Assembly (NCBI GenBank): GCA_905215575.1 | Contig: CAJMQV010000010.1 | Coordinates: forward strand, 1 to 38,942 | DNA: 38,942 bases | Source of the DNA: an uncultured bacterium | GTDB lineage: Bacteria > Bacteroidota > Bacteroidia > Bacteroidales > Bacteroidaceae | Direction of reading: 5' to 3' | Shown: one piece after another, positions 29,788-38,497 of the stretch | Layout: each line of letters opens with the position of its first letter | How positions within the stretch are numbered: position 1 is the first letter of the stretch | Position numbers and translations under genes: made by a program | The notes under the pieces: model-generated | Seen by the model: only the letters and a program-made list of their open reading frames with translations | What the model was told of the DNA's origin: nothing | The model's database searches: none

Positions 29788-31855
29788 TTGCTTTGGCTTT
29801 TTTGTTCAGCTCCGGATAACTGATTCGTGTGTGATAGATTGTTTTGAGCTTTTCCTTGAATACTTCTTTTGCCGTACTGATATCCTGGAATGTAATCGGA
29901 CAGTTGGTAAAGGCGCCATCCATTATCTGGGCATCGATAATGGCGTCTACCAGATTGCTGATGCTTTCTTCCGTATAATCTTTCAGGCTTCTGGACGATG
30001 CCTCTACAGCATCGGCCATCATCAGAATGGCCTGTTCCTTTGTTTGAGGGTTAGGTCCCGGATAAGTAAACAGGCTTTCGTCAACTTCTTCGTCCGGATA
30101 TTGGTTTTTGTATGAGATATAGAAGTACTTTGTCTTTCCTTTTCCGTGATGAGTGGCGATGAATCCTTTGATTACTTCTGGCAGGTTGTATTTGTCAGCG
30201 AGCTTCAGACCGTCGGTAACGTGATTGATGATGATCCGGGCGCTTTCGATTAATGAAAGCTGGTCATGCGGGTTTACTCCGTTTTGGTTTTCTGTAAAAT
30301 AAGCCGGATTGCAGGTCTTGCCGATGTCGTGATACATGGCACCTGTTCGCACGAGCTGAGCCTTGGCGTCAATCTTGTTGGCCACTTCTGTAGCCAGATT
30401 GGCTACCTGCATCGAGTGTTGGAAGGTGCCCGGAGCCACCTCGGACATACGGCGCATCAGATCATTGTTGATATTGGACAGCTCCACCAATGTGACATTT
30501 GAAGTGAAACCGAAGAGTTTCTCGATCAGGAACATCAGCGGGTAGGCGAAGAGCAATAATATTCCATTGATGATGAGATAGATGTAAATGTTATATTCCA
30601 GATTGTTCACTTCTTTTTCGTGCATCAGATCCAAACTGAAATAGAATACCAATGACGTGATGGTGACAATCAAGGCTGTGCGGAGCAGCTGACTTCTTTG
30701 TGACAATTCTCTCAAACTGTAAATGGCCACCATTCCGGCCACTAACTGTGTGGCCACAAATTCATAAGGATATTTCAGCGAAACGGCACACAAGAGGATG
30801 ATAACCGCATGCATGACGAAGGCGGTACGCGAATCCATAAACACCCGAATGAAGATAGGGGCCATGGTAAAGGGGATGATGTAAACGCTGAACAAGTTCT
30901 GGGAAACCAATATGGAGGACAGTACCGGGAAGACCACAACCATGGTCAGCAGCAACAGAACGCTTTTCCCTTTTTCAAGATAATCTCTGCGGAATAGCGA
31001 GAAATAAAGCAGCATGCACATGAAAATCAGTGCTACGCACAGAATCTGTCCGACCAGAAGATAGGCCTCCTGTTTGGAGGAGTCGATGCGCTGCTGGGAT
31101 TCTTTCAGATACGAAGCCAGAATATTATATGTTTCCTGAGTCACGATGTCGCCCCGGTCGATGATTTTTTGTCCGCTCATCACCATGCCGCTGGCATAAG
31201 AAATGGAATTGAGTAGATCCTTTTTCTGTTCTTCAGATTTCTTTTCGTCGAAAAGAAGATTGGATACGATGTAGCGGTCCAGATTGCATTTCTGGAGCTT
31301 CAGACGGTCATAACGGGCCGTATCTTCTGTTTCAAAGAAAAATTTATAGGCAGTCTTGTGTGAGTATATCTCTTTGGTCGGGCGTATGACAGACTGATTG
31401 GCGGTGAAGATACGAATGGCGGTAATACTGTCATCCGTAAGCTTGGTGTAGTCATCAGGTTGTACGACTCCGTTCTGATAAATGGTACGGAGCTTTTGTT
31501 CGATATATCCTTTATAGTAGGCCGGGATTCCCTGTCGCTCCATTTTTGTAAAATCTTTCCGGAATTTGGCAATTTGCTCCTCTTCTACAGACTGATTGAT
31601 CTCAAAATATGGTTCAAACAGGTGCATCACGCTGTCCTGTTCTTTTTTGATCACTTCGTTGCTCTTGTAAATAGGGAAGTCAAAGGTGGCTATCAGCTGG
31701 CTGTATCTCCAGGGGCGTCCCAGATCAAACTGATAGGCAGATCGTCCTTCACGGGGCATGAAATAGACAACCAGCAGGATGGCGGCTATGCCCACGCAAA
31801 TACGGTAAAAGATATCTCGTGCGTTCAGATTCTTCTTTTCGTTAAACTTACTCAT
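29756..31855 (-). CDS. 7TM-HD phosphohydrolase, PgpH-like c-di-AMP phosphodiesterase
   Basis: Integral inner membrane enzyme that in relatives hydrolyses cyclic di-AMP to pApA, controlling osmotic and wall homeostasis. Layout: one N-terminal TM helix (~17-31, FYRICVGIAAILLVVYF), an extracytoplasmic 7TMR-HDED region (~45-275), seven TM helices (~280-460), and a cytoplasmic HD domain. HD ligands are visible: FQHSMQVANLA (first His) and MYHDIGK (H509-D510), then NHVTDGLKLADKYNLPEVIKGFIATHHG and MMADAVEASSRSL. 699 residues is typical. It is divergent from gltX with ~93 bases between them. The 3' end overlaps the DUF2400 gene by 32 bases. Confidence 0.93.
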   Translation of the reverse strand: MSKFNEKKNLNARDIFYRICVGIAAILLVVYFMPREGRSAYQFDLGRPWRYSQLIATFDFPIYKSNEVIKKEQDSVMHLFEPYFEINQSVEEEQIAKFRKDFTKMERQGIPAYYKGYIEQKLRTIYQNGVVQPDDYTKLTDDSITAIRIFTANQSVIRPTKEIYSHKTAYKFFFETEDTARYDRLKLQKCNLDRYIVSNLLFDEKKSEEQKKDLLNSISYASGMVMSGQKIIDRGDIVTQETYNILASYLKESQQRIDSSKQEAYLLVGQILCVALIFMCMLLYFSLFRRDYLEKGKSVLLLLTMVVVFPVLSSILVSQNLFSVYIIPFTMAPIFIRVFMDSRTAFVMHAVIILLCAVSLKYPYEFVATQLVAGMVAIYSLRELSQRSQLLRTALIVTITSLVFYFSLDLMHEKEVNNLEYNIYIYLIINGILLLFAYPLMFLIEKLFGFTSNVTLVELSNINNDLMRRMSEVAPGTFQHSMQVANLATEVANKIDAKAQLVRTGAMYHDIGKTCNPAYFTENQNGVNPHDQLSLIESARIIINHVTDGLKLADKYNLPEVIKGFIATHHGKGKTKYFYISYKNQYPDEEVDESLFTYPGPNPQTKEQAILMMADAVEASSRSLKDYTEESISNLVDAIIDAQIMDGAFTNCPITFQDISTAKEVFKEKLKTIYHTRISYPELNKKAKANEFSDKEAAH

Positions 31856-31920
31856 TTTATTCTGTTTTTGTTATCTAGGCGAAAATACGAAAAAATTACG
31901 TGGGTTAGAAAAAAAAGTAC

Positions 31921-31928
31921 TAATTTTG
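31921..31928 (+). promoter_or_regulatory. -7 box of gltX
   Basis: TAATTTTG fits TAnnTTTG, 20 bases before the ATG at 31949, giving a very short leader. No clear -33 was found. Confidence 0.55.
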
Positions 31929-31948
31929 CGCAAAAGAATCAATTAATT

Positions 31949-33469
31949 ATGATGTCAGAAAGAAAAGTAAGAGTTCGTTTTGCTCCGAGTCCTACGGGAG
32001 CGTTACACATTGGTGGTGTCCGTACTGCCCTGTATAATTATCTGTTTGCCCGTCAGCATGGCGGTGAGTTGATTTTCCGTATCGAGGATACTGACTCTAC
32101 TCGTTTTGTGCCGGGTGCGGAAGAATATATCATTGAGTCATTCAAATGGTTGGGTATTCACTTTGACGAAGGAGTGAGCTTTGGCGGAAACCATGGCCCG
32201 TACCGTCAGTCTGAGCGCCGCGATATCTATAAGAAATACGTAAACCAGCTGTTGGAGGAAGGAAAGGCTTATATCGCTTTTGATACTCCAGAGGAACTGG
32301 ATGCCAAGCGCAATGAGATTGCCAACTTCCAGTATGATGCCTCTACCCGTGGCATGATGCGCAATTCATTGACTTTGTCTAAGGAAGAAGTGGAGCAGAT
32401 GATTGCTGACGGCAAGCAGTATGTGGTCCGTTTCAAGATTGAGCCGAATGAGGACGTGCATGTAAACGATATGATCCGTGGTGATGTGGTGATCAACTCT
32501 ACCATTCTTGATGATAAGGTGCTGTATAAATCAGCCGATGAGTTGCCAACCTACCACTTGGCCAATATCGTGGACGATCATTTGATGGAGGTTACTCACG
32601 TGATCCGTGGTGAGGAATGGTTGCCTTCAGCTCCGTTGCACGTACTGTTGTACCGTGCCTTCGGTTGGGCGGACACCATGCCGGCCTTTGCCCATTTGCC
32701 TCTGTTGCTCAAACCGGATGGCAAGGGTAAGCTGAGCAAGCGCGACGGTGACCGTCTGGGCTTCCCGGTGTTCCCGTTGGAGTGGCACGATCCGAAGACC
32801 GGAGAGGTATCATCAGGCTATCGTGAGAGCGGTTATCTGCCTGAGGCTGTCATTAACTTCCTAGCTCTGTTGGGCTGGAATCCGGGAAATGACCAGGAAA
32901 TTATGACCATGGACGAGATGATCCGCCTGTTTGACATTACCAAGTGTAGCAAGGCCGGTGCCAAGTTCGACTATGTGAAGGGCATGTGGTTCAACCGTGA
33001 ATATATCCTGATGAAGGACAATAAGGAACTGGTTCCTGCGTTTGCCAAGATTCTTCAGGAGAACGGTATCCAGGCTACTGAGGAGCAGATGGAGGCTGTG
33101 ATTGGCATGATGAAGATGAAAAAAATCAATTTCATCAAGGATCTGTGGCCTTTGTGTGATTTCTTCTTCACCGCTCCTACTCAGTTTGACAAGACTGACA
33201 AGTTCATCAAGAAGAACTGGAACGAGCAGGCCGCTGCGGACATGGCAGAGCTGTTGCAGATACTGGAGGCTCAGGAAGACTTCTCGGTTGAGGCTTTGAA
33301 GCAGACTATTGACACTTGGGCAGAGACTAACGGCAAGAAGCCGTGGAATCCATGGCGCGTAGTGCTGGTTGGTACCGGTAAGGGTCCGGATATGTATGAA
33401 CTGGCTGCATTCTTAGGTAAGGAAGAAACCTTGAAGAGAATGAGAACAGCTTTGGAACTGTTGAAATAA
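31949..33469 (+). CDS. gltX: Glutamate--tRNA ligase
   Basis: Charges tRNA-Glu with glutamate. Class I signatures: the HIGH-type motif in FAPSPTGALHIGGVRTALYN and the KMSKS-type motif KLSKRDGDR. Other blocks are FRIEDTDSTRF, ADELPTYHLANIVDDHLMEVTHVIRGEEWLPS and the anticodon-binding C-terminal third. The open frame extends 163 codons further upstream (to 31460), but that stretch is antisense to the HD-phosphohydrolase gene and lies upstream of the -7 box. The family N-terminus starts at MMSERKVRVRFAPSPTG, giving 506 residues. Monocistronic, with a strong terminator. Confidence 0.97.
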   Translation: MMSERKVRVRFAPSPTGALHIGGVRTALYNYLFARQHGGELIFRIEDTDSTRFVPGAEEYIIESFKWLGIHFDEGVSFGGNHGPYRQSERRDIYKKYVNQLLEEGKAYIAFDTPEELDAKRNEIANFQYDASTRGMMRNSLTLSKEEVEQMIADGKQYVVRFKIEPNEDVHVNDMIRGDVVINSTILDDKVLYKSADELPTYHLANIVDDHLMEVTHVIRGEEWLPSAPLHVLLYRAFGWADTMPAFAHLPLLLKPDGKGKLSKRDGDRLGFPVFPLEWHDPKTGEVSSGYRESGYLPEAVINFLALLGWNPGNDQEIMTMDEMIRLFDITKCSKAGAKFDYVKGMWFNREYILMKDNKELVPAFAKILQENGIQATEEQMEAVIGMMKMKKINFIKDLWPLCDFFFTAPTQFDKTDKFIKKNWNEQAAADMAELLQILEAQEDFSVEALKQTIDTWAETNGKKPWNPWRVVLVGTGKGPDMYELAAFLGKEETLKRMRTALELLK

Positions 33470-33490
33470 ACGGATAAAGGTTATAAAATC

Positions 33491-33535
33491 AAATGAGTCT
33501 GATTCCCGTGGGGAGTCAGACTCATTTTTGTTTTT
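33491..33535 (+). terminator. Intrinsic terminator of gltX
   Basis: A 12-bp stem aaatgagtctga/tcagactcattt (33491-33502, 33516-33527), with an additional inner ttccc/gggag pairing, ends in tttttgttttt. Confidence 0.9.
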
Positions 33536-33560
33536 ATCATATCGGAATGTGACCTTAAAA

Positions 33561-33625
33561 ACGGTCCCGATGTTTTTAAAAGATGCTCCCGATCTTTTTC
33601 CGGATTGGTCTTGATGTTTTGAAAG
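33561..33625. repeat. Tandem degenerate ~20-22-bp intergenic repeat (locus B)
   Basis: Three successive units (ggtcccgatgtttttaaaag, gctcccgatctttttccgg, ggtcttgatgttttgaaag) share the core of the array at 10966-11040. The array lies between the gltX terminator and the end of the leftward carbonic anhydrase-like gene. Confidence 0.5.
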
Positions 33626-33639
33626 AAAAATTTGGGGGA

Positions 33640-34212
33640 TTAGTCTTGCGATGCTTCCGGATAACAGCAGTGTGTGGTGTTTCCGGGATTCTTGTCCGCT
33701 TCGCGGTACACCGGAATGTTGTCTACATAATGCTGCGCATAACTCTGGTTGAGGCTGGCGGCCAGTTCCGGATTTACCTGCTTGATGAAGCGTGCCGGTA
33801 CACCGCCCCATAATTCTCCGGGACCGATTACCGTGTTTTTAAGTACCAGAGCTCCGGCGGCTACAATGGCGCCTTCACCGATTTCCGCAAAGTCGAGCAC
33901 GGTGGACCCCATGCCGACCAGCGCATTTTTATGAACCACGCATCCGTGCAGGGTGACATGATGGCCGATAGTGACATCGTCCTCAAGAATGACCGGAGCC
34001 TTTCCGCTGAGTGTGTGCAGACAGCAACAGTCCTGAATGTTCACACGGTTGCCTATTTTGATGAAATGCACGTCGCCGCGCAGCACGGCATTGAACCATA
34101 CGCTGCAATCATTGCCCATCGTCACGTCGCCGATGACGCAGGCTCCTTCGGCCACATAGCAGTTCTTTCCGAATTTCGGGGTGATTCCCTTCAGTGTTTT
34201 GATAATTCCCAT
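33640..34212 (-). CDS. Gamma-carbonic-anhydrase-like hexapeptide-repeat protein (YrdA/PaaY type)
   Basis: Left-handed beta-helix built from hexapeptide repeats (CVIGDVTMGNDCSVWFNAVLRGD, VILEDDVTIGHHVTLHGCVV, ALVGMGSTVLDFAEIGEGAIVAAGALV). The three zinc-ligand histidines of the family can be placed in CCCLHTL and IGHHVTLHGC. Relatives bind zinc; CO2 hydration has been shown for some gamma-CAs but not for all of this subgroup, so the activity is uncertain. An unusual CCC triplet precedes the first His. 190 residues, no signal peptide. The gene starts four bases after the upstream aminopeptidase P stop, so the two are cotranscribed. Confidence 0.9.
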   Translation of the reverse strand: MGIIKTLKGITPKFGKNCYVAEGACVIGDVTMGNDCSVWFNAVLRGDVHFIKIGNRVNIQDCCCLHTLSGKAPVILEDDVTIGHHVTLHGCVVHKNALVGMGSTVLDFAEIGEGAIVAAGALVLKNTVIGPGELWGGVPARFIKQVNPELAASLNQSYAQHYVDNIPVYREADKNPGNTTHCCYPEASQD

Positions 34213-34216
34213 TGTT

Positions 34217-36004
34217 TTATTTGATGATTGGTGCGGTTTTTTCTTTCAGCCAGTCGCGGTGTGCCTCGTCGAGCAATGGCGACAGGCGCTCAAATACTTC
34301 CTGATGATAATTGTTGATCCAGTTGATTTCTTTTTCGTCAAGCAGAGATACTAATATTGGAGTCTTGTCAATCGGGCAGAGGGTAAGCGGTTCGAAGCGG
34401 AGGAATTTTCCGAATTCGGTATCCCGGTCTGTACAAATCAGCAGGGTGTTCTCGATACGGATACCGTGACGCCCGGCCTTGTAAATACCCGGCTCGTCGG
34501 TTACAGTCATGCCGGCTTGCAGGGGAGTGGGCACAAAATTCATTCTGATTTGATGAGGCCCCTCGTGCACATTCAGATAAGAGCCTACGCCGTGGCCCGT
34601 GCCGTGCAGATAATTGATGCCTTCCTGCCACATGGCATAGCGGGCACAGATGTCCAGCTGAGTGCCGGTTGTTCCTTCGGGGAAGATTGCCGAACTCAGT
34701 GCGATATGGCCTTTGAGCACCAGTGTATAGTCGCGCATTTCCTCTTCGCTTACCGGGCCTAAAGCGATGGTACGGGTCAGGTCGGTCGTTCCGTCCTGAT
34801 ATTGTGCGCCCGAATCCAGCAGGAGCAGGCCTTTGCGCTCCAAAGGAATATCACTTTCTACGGTAGGTTCGTAGTGTACGATGGCCGCGTGGGGACCATA
34901 GGCGGCTATGGTGTCGAAACTGATATCCTTATATAAAGACTGTTCCCGACGGAATGCTTCCAGGCGGTTGCTGAGGTTCACTTCGGTAATGGTGCTTTGC
35001 GGCATTTCTTCTTCCATCCATTTCAGGAAATGCACCATGGCAACTCCGTCGCGTGTCATGGCGTTGCGGAATCCCTTGATTTCTGCTTCGTTTTTGATGG
35101 CCTTCATTAGGGCCACCGGTGACGGACGGTCGACAATGGAACAGGATGCCGGTGTAGCCTCTACCAATGCGCAGTTCGTGTTCATCAGATCAAGCATGAT
35201 GCTTTTGCCCGAAAACTCCTTCAAAAATCTTTCTATATCGGAATATTCGCGGATGTCGATGCGATTCTCCTTTAAATATGCCGATACGTTCGGAGTCAGT
35301 TTGCTGCCATATATAAATAAGGTGGCCTGTTCCGGAGTGATCAGAAGATAAGAGATGAATACCGGATTGCAGTGGATATCGGTTCCGCGTAAGTTCAGAG
35401 TCCAGGCAATTTCGTCCAGAGCCGAAAGTAAAAGGGCTTCGGCACGGTTGTCCTTCATCTTTGTCCGGATTCTGTTCAGTTTGCAGGCCACTGATTCTCC
35501 GCAGAACTCTTCCGGTTGTATGCTGATGATGTCTGTGGGAGCAGCCGGACGCTCTTTCCATAATGTTTTGGCCGGATCGTCGGCCAGAACCAGTTCAATC
35601 TGGTTTTGTTTCAGCTCCTCTTTCCAAGACAAATAGGCACCGTAAGCATTTACCGTGGGATCGATACCGACTTTACTACCGGCAGGCAGAACCTGTGCGA
35701 GCCATTCTGTGATGGACGGTGTGCCCTCGATACGCTCTTTCATTAAAGAGAAAGGAGTATTTTTCAGTTGTTCTCCGGCTGCGAGGAAGTAGCGTGAGTC
35801 TGTCCACAAGGCCGCGTCACGGAGAGTGACTACAGCCGTTCCGGCAGAACCGTCAAAACCGGATATCCAGGTGCGTGTTTTCCAGTGATCGGGGATATAC
35901 TCTCCCTGATGTGGGTCTGTGCTTGGAAAAATGAATGCATTCAGCCCTCTTTCCTGAAGAAACGAGCGTAGCAGCTCAACTCTTTTATGGATTAATGTCG
36001 TCAT
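34217..36004 (-). CDS. Xaa-Pro aminopeptidase (aminopeptidase P, M24B)
   Basis: Removes an N-terminal residue that precedes proline; cytoplasmic (no signal peptide). Three-domain long form, 595 residues: two creatinase-like N-domains (starting KRVELLRSFLQERGLNAFIFPSTDPHQGEY and WISGFDGSAGTAVVTLRDAALWTDSRYF) and a C-terminal pita-bread domain. The metal ligands are visible as LDSGAQYQDGTTDLTRT (two Asp), GTGHGVGSYLNVHEGPH (H471), TVTDEPGIY and GIRIENTLLI (two Glu). A C-terminal extension (INWINNYHQEVFERLSPLL) is usual for the Bacteroidota/eukaryote-like form. It heads a two-gene unit with the carbonic anhydrase-like gene. Confidence 0.94.
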   Translation of the reverse strand: MTTLIHKRVELLRSFLQERGLNAFIFPSTDPHQGEYIPDHWKTRTWISGFDGSAGTAVVTLRDAALWTDSRYFLAAGEQLKNTPFSLMKERIEGTPSITEWLAQVLPAGSKVGIDPTVNAYGAYLSWKEELKQNQIELVLADDPAKTLWKERPAAPTDIISIQPEEFCGESVACKLNRIRTKMKDNRAEALLLSALDEIAWTLNLRGTDIHCNPVFISYLLITPEQATLFIYGSKLTPNVSAYLKENRIDIREYSDIERFLKEFSGKSIMLDLMNTNCALVEATPASCSIVDRPSPVALMKAIKNEAEIKGFRNAMTRDGVAMVHFLKWMEEEMPQSTITEVNLSNRLEAFRREQSLYKDISFDTIAAYGPHAAIVHYEPTVESDIPLERKGLLLLDSGAQYQDGTTDLTRTIALGPVSEEEMRDYTLVLKGHIALSSAIFPEGTTGTQLDICARYAMWQEGINYLHGTGHGVGSYLNVHEGPHQIRMNFVPTPLQAGMTVTDEPGIYKAGRHGIRIENTLLICTDRDTEFGKFLRFEPLTLCPIDKTPILVSLLDEKEINWINNYHQEVFERLSPLLDEAHRDWLKEKTAPIIK

Positions 36005-36033
36005 AGAATCTTTCTTTTGATATATCTGTTTTG

Positions 36034-36041
36034 CAAAAGTA
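36034..36041 (-). promoter_or_regulatory. -7 box of the aminopeptidase P unit
   Basis: Minus-strand TACTTTTG fits TAnnTTTG, 30 bases upstream of the ATG at 36004; -33 not clear. Confidence 0.5.
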
Positions 36042-36105
36042 TATTATAATTGTGCAAAAAGGAAAATAATCGCGTTTTAAATTAGTTAGTCTGAACCTTT
36101 TTCTT

Positions 36106-36113
36106 TAAATTTG
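36106..36113 (+). promoter_or_regulatory. -7 box of mdh
   Basis: TAAATTTG fits TAnnTTTG. It would give a leader of about 45 bases before the ATG at 36164. Confidence 0.55.
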
Positions 36114-36163
36114 CCTGTGGAAAAAAGTATTATAAAATACGTTTAAACATAAAATTTAGAGTT

Positions 36164-37156
36164 ATGGAATTTTTGACAAACGAGAAATTGGTTATTGTAG
36201 GTGCTGCCGGTATGATCGGCTCAAACATGGCACAGACTGCTTTGATGATGGGTTTGACTACAAACTTGTGCCTTTACGATGTATTCTCTCCAGAAGGTGT
36301 TGCTGAGGAAATGCGTCAGAGCGGTTTCGATAAAGTGAATATCACAGCAACTACTGATGTAGCTGAGGCGTTCAAGGATGCAAAATATATCATTTCTTCA
36401 GGTGGTGCTCCTCGTAAGGCTGGTATGACCCGTGAGGACCTGTTGAAGGGTAACTGCGAAATCGCTGAGCAGTTGGGTAAGGACATCAAGACTTACTGCC
36501 CGGATGTTAAGCACGTGGTAATTATCTTCAACCCAGCTGACCTGACTGGTCTGGTTACTTTGCTGTACTCAGGTTTGAAACCATCACAGGTAACTACTCT
36601 GGCTGCTTTGGATTCAACTCGTTTGCAGAGCGCTTTGGCTAAGAAGTTCGGTGTTCCTCAGTACAAGGTTGCCGGTAGTGCTACTTACGGTGGTCACGGT
36701 GAGCAGATGGCTGTATTCGGTTCAGCTGTAACAATCGACGGCAAGCCATTGAACGACCTGATCGGTACTTCTGAGTTCTCAGCAGAAGAGTGGGAGCAGA
36801 TGAAGGTTGATGTAACTAAGGGTGGTGCCAAGATCATCGAGTTGCGTGGACGTTCTTCATTCCAGAGCCCTTCTTACCTGTCAGTAGAAATGATTCGTGC
36901 TGCTATGGGTGGTGAGGCATTCCGTTGGCCTGCTGGTACCTATGTACAGACTGACAAGTACAACCACATCATGATGGCTATGAACACAACTTTGGACGCA
37001 ACTGGTTGCCACTACACAGTTCCAACTGGTACTGAAGAGGAAGTTGCTAAGTTGGATGCCAGCTACGCTCACTTGTGCAAGATGCGTGATGAGTTGGTAA
37101 CTTTGAACATTGTTCCTGCTATTTCTGAGTGGAGCAAGATCAATCCAAACTTGTAA
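36164..37156 (+). CDS. mdh: Malate dehydrogenase
   Basis: NAD-dependent interconversion of malate and oxaloacetate; in Bacteroidales it feeds the reductive branch to fumarate and succinate. Rossmann motif VGAAGMIGSN is at the N-terminus. GGAPRKAGMTREDLLKGN is the active-site loop region, VVIIFNPADLTG the NPxD block, LDSTRLQ the substrate Arg block, and YGGHGEQM contains the catalytic H178. 330 residues is standard. Codon use is strongly biased (TTG, CGT, GGT, ACT, AAG), typical of highly expressed genes and different from neighbours. Monocistronic with its own terminator. Confidence 0.95.
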   Translation: MEFLTNEKLVIVGAAGMIGSNMAQTALMMGLTTNLCLYDVFSPEGVAEEMRQSGFDKVNITATTDVAEAFKDAKYIISSGGAPRKAGMTREDLLKGNCEIAEQLGKDIKTYCPDVKHVVIIFNPADLTGLVTLLYSGLKPSQVTTLAALDSTRLQSALAKKFGVPQYKVAGSATYGGHGEQMAVFGSAVTIDGKPLNDLIGTSEFSAEEWEQMKVDVTKGGAKIIELRGRSSFQSPSYLSVEMIRAAMGGEAFRWPAGTYVQTDKYNHIMMAMNTTLDATGCHYTVPTGTEEEVAKLDASYAHLCKMRDELVTLNIVPAISEWSKINPNL

Positions 37157-37181
37157 TTAAAGTCTCGTAGAAAGATAAATT

Positions 37182-37214
37182 AAGGTGCATACACTGCTGT
37201 ATGCACCTTTTTTG
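37182..37214 (+). terminator. Intrinsic terminator of mdh
   Basis: A perfect 11-bp stem aaggtgcatac/gtatgcacctt with loop actgct is followed by a T-run. Confidence 0.92.
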
Positions 37215-37243
37215 TTGCTGTATGATAGAAAAATGTACTTTTT

Positions 37244-37275
37244 TTTGTTCGTACGGAAAACATTGCTTATTTTTG
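37244..37275 (+). promoter_or_regulatory. Promoter of rpsU
   Basis: TTTG (37244-37247), a 20-base spacer and TATTTTTG (37268-37275): a textbook Bacteroidota promoter, ~50 bases before the ATG. Confidence 0.75.
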
Positions 37276-37325
37276 CACCGCATTTTGCAAAAATATTATT
37301 AACCAATTAATTATTAAAGAAAAGT

Positions 37326-37517
37326 ATGATCGTAGTACCTGTAAAAGAAGGAGAGAACATCGAAAGAGCTTTGAAGAAGTTCAAGAGAAAATTTGAGAAA
37401 ACTGGTGTTGTTAAGGAGTTGAGAAGCAGACAGCAGTTTGACAAACCTTCTGTACTTAAGAGACTTGCAAAGGAACGTGCGGTTTACGTTCAGAAAATGC
37501 AGCGTGTAGAAGAATAA
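37326..37517 (+). CDS. rpsU: 30S ribosomal protein S21
   Basis: Small basic ribosomal protein of 63 residues (MIVVPVKEGENIERALKKF..., FEKTGVVKELRSRQQFDKPS). It is full length for the Bacteroidota form. Located near the anti-Shine-Dalgarno end of 16S rRNA on the 30S platform. First gene of the rpsU-xerC-hpf-tRNA run; 74 bases separate it from the recombinase gene, with a weak TAAATTCG element in between but no terminator. Confidence 0.97.
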   Translation: MIVVPVKEGENIERALKKFKRKFEKTGVVKELRSRQQFDKPSVLKRLAKERAVYVQKMQRVEE

Positions 37518-37591
37518 TTTATTCGAATTTTTCTTGCAACTGTTATTTTTTATTCTTAAATTCGTTGCCGTAAGGTAATTGAACATGAACC

Positions 37592-38482
37592 ATGAATCTG
37601 AAAGATTCTTTTCTTGATTATTTGGCATACGAGCGGAATTATTCACCCCGTACATTGCGCAGTTATCGAGATGATTTGAACTCCTTTGAGGAGTTTTACC
37701 GGAATCTGGATGATTCGCTGACATGGGAGCATGTCGATTCGGATATAATCCGTCAATGGATGGTGGCCATGATGGAGCAGGGGCATAAAGAGACCTCGGT
37801 AAACAGGCGCTTGAGCGCATTGAGATCTTTTTATAAGTTTGCTTTAAAGCGTCACCTCCTTGAGAAAGATCCGACACATCTGTTGAGCGGTCCTAAAAAG
37901 AAAAAGCCTTTACCTTATTTCGTAAGAGAGGCTGAGATGGAACGCTTGCTCGATGAGGAAAATTTTTCTCGTGATTTTGACGGAGTGCGTGATCGCCTGA
38001 TCTTATCTATGTTCTATCAGACGGGAGTCCGTTTGTCGGAATTGACAGGGCTTGATCTGGAAGATGTGGATTTGGCGCGAATGCAAATCCGGGTTCTCGG
38101 AAAAAGAAATAAGGTGCGGTTGATTCCGTTTGGAGATGACTTGCGCCGCTTGATACAACAATATCTTGATCTGCGTAGTCGGATTGTGGAGGATGATCGT
38201 AATGTATCGGCATTTCTGGTTTCCGGGCGTGGCGTGAGAGCATCAAATAATTGGGTGGCTGAGAAAGTGCGGTTCTATCTGGCACAAGTCACAACTCTTA
38301 AAAAACGGAGTCCTCACGTTTTGCGGCATACCTTTGCCACGGTCATGTTGAACCATGATGCAGATTTAGAGTCCGTAAAGGAGTTGTTGGGGCATGAAAG
38401 TCTGTCTACGACAGAAATTTATACTCACACAACTTTTGAGGAATTGAAAAAGGTTTATAAACAAGCTCACCCTAGAGCATAA
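37592..38482 (+). CDS. xerC: Tyrosine recombinase XerC/XerD
   Basis: Site-specific recombinase resolving chromosome dimers at dif. The N-terminal SAM-like core-binding domain (~1-95) includes FLDYLAYERNYSPRTLRSYRDDL and SVNRRLSALRSFYKFAL. The C-terminal catalytic domain has R147 (GVRLSEL), K171 (LGKRNKVR), H242 and R245 (HVLRHTF), H268 (LLGHES) and nucleophile Y277 (EIYTHT). 296 residues is normal for Xer proteins. The housekeeping neighbourhood and complete catalytic set argue for a true Xer rather than a mobile-element integrase. Whether it is XerC or XerD cannot be decided here. Confidence 0.92.
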   Translation: MNLKDSFLDYLAYERNYSPRTLRSYRDDLNSFEEFYRNLDDSLTWEHVDSDIIRQWMVAMMEQGHKETSVNRRLSALRSFYKFALKRHLLEKDPTHLLSGPKKKKPLPYFVREAEMERLLDEENFSRDFDGVRDRLILSMFYQTGVRLSELTGLDLEDVDLARMQIRVLGKRNKVRLIPFGDDLRRLIQQYLDLRSRIVEDDRNVSAFLVSGRGVRASNNWVAEKVRFYLAQVTTLKKRSPHVLRHTFATVMLNHDADLESVKELLGHESLSTTEIYTHTTFEELKKVYKQAHPRA

Positions 38483-38487
38483 AAAAT

Positions 38488-38495
38488 GGAGGTGA
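38488..38495 (+). promoter_or_regulatory. Strong Shine-Dalgarno that fixes the hpf start
   Basis: GGAGGTGA ends two bases before the ATG at 38498. It is a near-complete match to the anti-SD of 16S rRNA, unusual in Bacteroidota, where SD sites are rare. The ATG at 38486 overlaps this element and is therefore unlikely to be the start. Confidence 0.8.
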
Positions 38496-38497
38496 TT

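Noticed and set aside
31460..31948. 163-codon N-terminal extension of gltX
   Set aside because: It is antisense to the HD-phosphohydrolase gene, lies upstream of the gltX -7 box, and the family N-terminus begins at 31949.
37592..38482. Tyrosine recombinase as a sign of a mobile element
   Set aside because: Housekeeping neighbours (rpsU, hpf, tRNA-Thr), Xer size and complete catalytic residues, and no attachment repeats or mobility genes around it.
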